In this document: positions 59,633-64,000 of the stretch, in pieces
How positions within the stretch are numbered: position 1 is the stretch's first letter
How the letters are laid out: the number at the start of each line of letters is the position of its first letter
Made by a program: the position numbers and the translations under genes
Notes under the pieces: model-generated
Seen by the model: the letters and a program-made list of their open reading frames with translations, nothing else
Database searches by the model: none
Told to the model about the DNA's origin: nothing
Origin: DATGMP01 sp035293565
GTDB taxonomy: Bacteria; Pseudomonadota; Alphaproteobacteria; BOG-932; Roseiterribacteraceae
Length of the DNA stretch: 64,000 nt
Assembly (NCBI GenBank): GCA_035293565.1
Contig: DATGMP010000112.1
Location: 40,279-104,278, forward strand
Direction: 5' to 3'

Positions 59633-60808
59633 ATGCGCAAAGTCAAGCTTCGTGCCGGCGTTTTTCTTGCTCCCTTCCATCCGTTGGACGAGAGCCCGAC
59701 CCTCTGTTTCGAGCGCGATCTGGCGCTCGCCGCCTTTGCCGACGAGCTAGGGTTGGCGGAGTTCTGGTACGGCGAGCACCACACGGGGGGCTTTGAAATC
59801 AGCCCCTCGCCGGAACTCATGATTGCCGCAGCGGCGCAGCGCACGAAGCGGATCAAGCTCGGCACCGGCGTGGTCTCGCTGCCCTATCACAATCCGCTGA
59901 TGACCGCGAACCGGATCGCGCAGCTGGACCATCTGACCCAAGGCAGGCTGATGTTCGGCGCGGGTCCCGGCCTGCTGGTCAGCGACGCCTACATGCTGGG
60001 GCTGGACGCCACGGAGTCACGCGACAAGCTGGATCAGGGGCTGTCGGTCATCACCCGCCTGCTGCGCGGCGAATGGGTGACGGAGAAATCGTCCTGGTAC
60101 GACCTCAACGAGGCGCACTGCCAAGTGCTGCCGATTGGCGACCCGCTCGAGCTTTGCGTCGCCAGCACCTTCTCGCCGAACGGCGGCAAGCTCGCGGCCA
60201 AATACCAGGCAGGCATGCTGTGCCTTGCCTCTACCGCGATCAGCGGCTTCGACGCGCTCTCGACGAACTGGAAGATTGCCTGCGAGACCGCCGCCAAGCT
60301 GGGGCGGAGCATGTCGCCGGCGACGATCCGCTGCGCGACCGACATCCACATCGCGGAGACCCGCGATAAGGCTCTGGATCAGGTCCGCGAGGGCTATGCG
60401 CGCTATCTCGAATACATCAAGAACCAGTCGAAGCAGCTACCGAACTCGCCCGCCCATCTGACGATCGAGGACCTGATCGAACGGAAGGAGGCGGTGGTCG
60501 GCACGCCGGATGATGCGATCGCCCAGATCAGAAGGCTGGAGGAAAAAGTGCCCGATTTCGGCTGCCTTCTGATCCTCGACAAAAACTGGGCCTCGACCGA
60601 GCACAAGCAGCGCTCTCTCGAAATGCTGATGCGCTATGTCCTGCCCGCGATCAACGGCGACAACGCCAACCGCGTGAGATCCTTCGATTGGGCCGGCCGC
60701 AACAGCGACCGCTTCCTCGATACGATCTTCACGTCGAACCGGAAGGCTTTCGAAAAGCACGCCGCCGAGCAGGCGGCTGACGAGGCCGGGCGGGAAGCCG
60801 CGGAATAG
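59633..60808 (+). CDS. LLM-class flavin-dependent monooxygenase
   Basis: The 391-residue protein belongs to the bacterial luciferase-like family: AGVFLAPFHPLDESPTLCFE, LGLAEFWYGEHHTGGFEISP, AAAAQRTKRIKLGTGVVSLP and NPLMTANRIAQLDHLTQGRL. It resembles limonene monooxygenase-type members, which use FMNH2 from a separate reductase. Substrate unknown. It lies under a consensus promoter next to TetR and faces a Rieske oxygenase, pointing to catabolism of a hydrophobic compound (inference). Confidence 0.9.
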   Translation: MRKVKLRAGVFLAPFHPLDESPTLCFERDLALAAFADELGLAEFWYGEHHTGGFEISPSPELMIAAAAQRTKRIKLGTGVVSLPYHNPLMTANRIAQLDHLTQGRLMFGAGPGLLVSDAYMLGLDATESRDKLDQGLSVITRLLRGEWVTEKSSWYDLNEAHCQVLPIGDPLELCVASTFSPNGGKLAAKYQAGMLCLASTAISGFDALSTNWKIACETAAKLGRSMSPATIRCATDIHIAETRDKALDQVREGYARYLEYIKNQSKQLPNSPAHLTIEDLIERKEAVVGTPDDAIAQIRRLEEKVPDFGCLLILDKNWASTEHKQRSLEMLMRYVLPAINGDNANRVRSFDWAGRNSDRFLDTIFTSNRKAFEKHAAEQAADEAGREAAE

Positions 60809-60871
60809 CAGCCAAGCAACGTGGAGCTGGACCGCCGCTGCTAGCGGCGACGGCCCAGTCCCTCCCCAAAC

Positions 60872-62068
60872 TCATTCAGCCGCAAGCGCCGAGATGCCCA
60901 TGGCCGCCGCGTTGTTGCGCAGGGCCAGCTCGGCGTCGTGGCCGATCGCCGCGTCATAGGCCTTGTGCATGCGGGTGAGGCAGATCTCGCGCTTACCGAA
61001 CAGCACCGACGGCACCGCGCCGGCCTCCATCATGATCTGCGAGCTCCGCTGCGTCGGCATGTCTTCCTGCAGCGAGACGGCGAAGAAGAACTCCGCCGCG
61101 GCCTCCTGGATCTTCTTCTCTTCCGGCGTCGGGTCCTTGCGGCCGTAGATCCGGAAAACGTAGTCGCACACGCCCGGATGCTCGCCGGGCTCGGAGCGCT
61201 GGAAGTAGAGGACCGGCCGGCCGCCGCCGATCACCGTGTTGGGAAAGATCGCGTTGGTCGACATGAAGTGGCAGGAATGCGGCCACTCCGATTCCGGCTT
61301 GTCGCGCAGCTCCAGGATCTCCTTCGACGGCGCGATCAGCGCGTGGTGGTCGCCGAACTGCATATGGAGCAGCTGCTGCAGGCCGTCGGTGCCGAAGGTG
61401 TTCTTGTGCAGGAACGGCACGTGATAGGCCTCGAGCCCGCCATCGACGGCGTGCTTCCAGTTGATCTGCTGCGGCGCGCGATAGGCCTTCACCAGCCGGT
61501 AGTCGGCGACCTCGAAATCTTCGAGATATTCCTTCATCGGCCCCATGAATTCGTCGAAGTCCAGATGGCCGCCGGGCTGGGGATGGACCAGGATGCAGCC
61601 GACTTCCTCCGCCAGAGGCAGCTCGATCAGGTTACGGTTCTTGAGCTGGGATTCCTCGAAGGCCATGCGGCTCGGCACCGACAGCAGCTCGCCGTCGATC
61701 CCGTAGGTCCAGCCGTGATAGGGGCAGGTGAAGCCCTTGGCATGGCCGCAGCCCTCTGCGAGCTGGACGCCGCGATGGCGGCAGGCATTGAGGAAAGCGT
61801 GGGCCTTGCCGTCCTTGTCGCGCGTCAGGATGATCGGCCGGCCTGCGATCTCGGTCGCGTAATAGTCGCCGGGGTTCGGGATATCGCCGGTGATGGCGAT
61901 CATCTGGGGCCGCTCCAGGAACAGCTTCTGCTTCTCGAGCTCGAAGCGCGCCTTGTCGGTGAAGCGGCCGATATCGGTCTCCCAAGACTCCTCGCCGTAA
62001 TCCGGCACGCCCTGGTCCACGAGCTCCAGAACCCGCTTGGCGATCGCGATGCGCTTGGCCTTGTCCAT
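60872..62068 (-). CDS. Rieske aromatic-ring-hydroxylating oxygenase, alpha subunit type
   Basis: The 398-residue protein has the Rieske [2Fe-2S] ligands CRHRGVQLAEG and FTCPYHGWTYG, and the mononuclear iron motif DGGLEAYHVPFLH. It would hydroxylate an aromatic or cyclic substrate using electrons from a separate ferredoxin and reductase; neither is adjacent, nor is a small beta subunit. A TTGTGG/TATTAT pair with 16-base spacing lies upstream (about 62100-62130), followed by GGGAAGGGAAGC before the ATG. It converges on the luciferase-like gene. Confidence 0.9.
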   Translation of the reverse strand: MDKAKRIAIAKRVLELVDQGVPDYGEESWETDIGRFTDKARFELEKQKLFLERPQMIAITGDIPNPGDYYATEIAGRPIILTRDKDGKAHAFLNACRHRGVQLAEGCGHAKGFTCPYHGWTYGIDGELLSVPSRMAFEESQLKNRNLIELPLAEEVGCILVHPQPGGHLDFDEFMGPMKEYLEDFEVADYRLVKAYRAPQQINWKHAVDGGLEAYHVPFLHKNTFGTDGLQQLLHMQFGDHHALIAPSKEILELRDKPESEWPHSCHFMSTNAIFPNTVIGGGRPVLYFQRSEPGEHPGVCDYVFRIYGRKDPTPEEKKIQEAAAEFFFAVSLQEDMPTQRSSQIMMEAGAVPSVLFGKREICLTRMHKAYDAAIGHDAELALRNNAAAMGISALAAE

Positions 62069-62213
62069 GCTTCCCTTCCCACCCGAAGATTAGTTTATGG
62101 CATATAATAACAGGTCGAACGAAATCCACAAACCGGTATCTGTAGGCCGGTTTCGCGCGCTCGGCGCACTCATGCTAGAAGCGCCGCCTTCTTTGGGATT
62201 TGCCTTATAGAGC

Positions 62214-63245
62214 ATGCGCGTCGACGAATTCGATTTCGAGCTGCCGGCCGACCGGATCGCCCAGCGTCCGGCTAGCCCGCGCGACTCCGCCAGGCTGCTG
62301 CATGTCGGCCGCGCCGAGCTCGCCGACAAGATTGTTCGCGACCTGCCGGAGCTCCTGGAACACGGCGACCTGCTGGTCTTCAACGATACCAAAGTGATCC
62401 CGGCGCGGCTCGTGGGCACTCGCGGCGAGGCCAAGATTTCGGTGACGCTGCACCAGGCGCTCTCCCCCGACAGCTGGCTGGTCTTCGCCAAGCCAGCCAA
62501 GCGACTGAAGCCCGGTGATCAGGTTATGTTCGGGCCAGACTTCTCCGCCGAGGTGCTGGAGCGGCGGCCCGAGGGCGATGTCGTGTTGCGCTTCGATCGA
62601 CGCGACGCGGCGCTGCTGAACGCGCTGCATGCGAGGGGCGCGATGCCGCTGCCGCCCTATATTCGGCGCGGGGTCGCCGACGAGCGCGACAAGGCCGACT
62701 ATCAGACCCTGTTCGCCAGGAACGAGGGCGCGGTCGCAGCACCGACCGCCGCCCTTCACTTCACGACTACGCTGATGGAGGCATTGGAACGCCGCGGTGT
62801 CCGCTGGGCGATGCTGACGCTTCACGTCGGCGCCGGCACGTTCCTGCCCGTCAAGGCCGACGACACGCGGGATCACGTCATGCATGCCGAGACGGGTATT
62901 CTCGATGCGAGCGTCGCGACGGCCATCGCGGAAACCCGCCGGGCCGGCAAGCGCGTCGTCGCAATCGGCACGACCAGTCTGCGCCTGATCGAAAGCGCGG
63001 CGGCCGAAGACGGAACGGTGCTGCCCTTTACAGGCGCGACGTCGCTCTTCATTACCCCGGGTTATCGCTTCAAAGCCGTCGACATGCTGCTGACCAACTT
63101 CCACCTGCCGCGTTCCACTCTGTTCATGCTGGTCTCGGCCTTCGCAGGGCTGGAACGCATGAAGGCCGCCTATGCCCACGCGGTCGCCGCCGGATATCGC
63201 TTCTACTCCTATGGCGATTGCTGCCTGTTGGAGCCGAAAGCGTGA
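62214..63245 (+). CDS. queA: S-adenosylmethionine:tRNA ribosyltransferase-isomerase
   Basis: The 343-residue enzyme adds the cyclopentane ring of queuosine using the ribosyl part of SAM. Motifs: VDEFDFELPADRIAQRPASP, LLVFNDTKVIPARL, APTAALHFTTTLMEAL, TLHVGAGTFLPVK and TNFHLPRSTLFMLVSAFAG. Its last bases overlap tgt (GTGA), the classical queuosine operon order. Confidence 0.97.
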   Translation: MRVDEFDFELPADRIAQRPASPRDSARLLHVGRAELADKIVRDLPELLEHGDLLVFNDTKVIPARLVGTRGEAKISVTLHQALSPDSWLVFAKPAKRLKPGDQVMFGPDFSAEVLERRPEGDVVLRFDRRDAALLNALHARGAMPLPPYIRRGVADERDKADYQTLFARNEGAVAAPTAALHFTTTLMEALERRGVRWAMLTLHVGAGTFLPVKADDTRDHVMHAETGILDASVATAIAETRRAGKRVVAIGTTSLRLIESAAAEDGTVLPFTGATSLFITPGYRFKAVDMLLTNFHLPRSTLFMLVSAFAGLERMKAAYAHAVAAGYRFYSYGDCCLLEPKA

Positions 63246-64000
63246 CGGTGTTCGGCTTTTCCCTGCTGACCCGCGACGGCGCGGCGCGGCGCGGGCGGAT
63301 CTCGACCGCGCATGGCACGATCGAGACCCCGGCCTTTATGCCGGTCGGAACCGCCGGCACCGTGAAGGGGATGCTGCCCGGCGCGGTCGCCGAGACGGGC
63401 GCCGAGATTGTGCTCGGCAATACCTATCATCTGATGCTGCGGCCGGGAGCGGAGCGGGTCGAGCGGCTGGGCGGGCTGCACAAGATGATGGGTTGGGATC
63501 GCCCGATCCTGACCGATTCCGGCGGCTATCAGGTCATGTCGCTGACCGGATTGCGCGATCTGAGCGAGAAGGGCGTCGCCTTCCGCTCGCACATCGACGG
63601 CTCGGAGCATGAGCTGACCCCTGAACGCTCGATCGAGATCCAGCGCATGCTGGATGCCGACATCTCGATGGCGCTCGACGAATGCACGCCGCATCCGGCG
63701 ACTCATGACCAGACCGCGAGCTCGCTCGGCCTTTCCATGCGCTGGGCCGTGCGGTCGAAGGCGGCCTTCACCACGCGCCCCGGCTATGGCCTGTTCGGGA
63801 TCGTTCAGGGCGGCGTCTATCTCGACCTTCGCGCCCGATCGGTCGCGGATCTGCTGGCGATCGGCTTCGACGGCTACGCGATCGGCGGACTGGCGGTGGG
63901 CGAAGGTCAAGAGGAGATGTTCCGGGTTCTGGACCACACCGCGCCGCTGCTGCCGGAAGACAGGCCGCGCTATCTGATGGGCGTCGGCACGCCGGCCGAT
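63242..64000 (+). CDS. tgt: Queuine tRNA-guanine transglycosylase, N-terminal part (cut by window end)
   Basis: About 253 codons are present of a family near 375. It exchanges G34 of the anticodon for preQ1. Visible are ETPAFMPVGTAGTVKGML, VLGNTYHLMLRPGAERV, the catalytic Asp in ILTDSGGYQVMSLTGL, HIDGSEHELTPERSIEIQ, FGIVQGGVYLDLRARS and YAIGGLAVGEG. The second catalytic Asp and the zinc site lie beyond the edge. The start is GTG overlapping the queA stop. Confidence 0.96.
   Translation, partial: MTVFGFSLLTRDGAARRGRISTAHGTIETPAFMPVGTAGTVKGMLPGAVAETGAEIVLGNTYHLMLRPGAERVERLGGLHKMMGWDRPILTDSGGYQVMSLTGLRDLSEKGVAFRSHIDGSEHELTPERSIEIQRMLDADISMALDECTPHPATHDQTASSLGLSMRWAVRSKAAFTTRPGYGLFGIVQGGVYLDLRARSVADLLAIGFDGYAIGGLAVGEGQEEMFRVLDHTAPLLPEDRPRYLMGVGTPAD

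Noticed and set aside
60833..60849. Terminator between the convergent luciferase-like and Rieske genes
   Set aside because: CGCCGCT/AGCGGCG forms only a seven-base stem with no T-run on either strand; too weak to list.

Overview
The window is high-G+C, densely packed DNA from an alphaproteobacterium. The evidence is gene content: ChvI/ChvG, a short HprK with RapZ, an EIIA-Man/HPr regulatory PTS, alphaproteobacterial AddB/AddA, a DivL-type pseudokinase, an FYDLN-acid zinc-ribbon protein, a class II AroA and the start of a cyclic beta-1,2-glucan synthase. I cannot fix genus or order. No prophage, IS element, CRISPR array or rRNA operon was found.

Layout. 1-2.9 kb: N-terminal third of cyclic glucan synthase NdvB, running off the left edge. 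3.1-6.2 kb: accessory stretch of small proteins (membrane proteins, a CHCC zinc finger, a Sel1 protein between two tiny one-TM proteins, a degenerate LOV/PAS protein) with an A+T-rich gap. 6.3-6.9 kb: tRNA-Ala(GGC) with terminator and the FYDLN protein. 7.0-17.8 kb: housekeeping block aroA-cmk-rpsA-ihfB-lapA-pyrF-trpF-trpB-trpA-accD-folC. 17.8-29.7 kb: envelope and nutrient signalling block chvI-chvG, a TonB receptor, hprK-rapZ, a zinc exporter, EIIA-Man, HPr, ahcY and a DivL-like protein. 29.7-31.4 kb: dedA and a ferredoxin/flavodoxin reductase on the minus strand. 31.6-42.1 kb: tsaE, murU-like, addB, addA and trxA, interrupted by a minus-strand RTX-like repeat protein. 42.2-45.5 kb: a small periplasmic protein, a chemoreceptor, a DinB protein and a truncated hemoglobin. 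45.5-50.6 kb (minus): thrS-infC, then two RNA methyltransferases. 50.6-55.4 kb: GFA protein, prolyl oligopeptidase, CsbD and gamma-glutamyltransferase. 55.4-58.8 kb (minus): PQQ-type dehydrogenase fused to cytochrome c, a response regulator, and an iron-box-associated FMN-binding/membrane pair. 58.8-62.1 kb: TetR, luciferase-like monooxygenase and Rieske oxygenase. 62.2-64 kb: queA and tgt (cut by the right edge).

Many genes are translationally coupled by ATGA or GTGA overlaps: aroA/cmk, lapA/pyrF, trpB/trpA, hprK/rapZ/CDF/EIIA/HPr, addB/addA, reductase/dedA, POP/GFA and queA/tgt. The most notable observations are: a 14 x 20-residue glycine-rich repeat protein with a cysteine-rich N-terminus; a likely ATA start for infC; a histidine-kinase-like protein with Tyr in place of the H-box His; a RapZ without the Walker A lysine; a LOV-type domain without its flavin-contacting residues; and two strong palindromes upstream of the FMN-binding gene and of addB.
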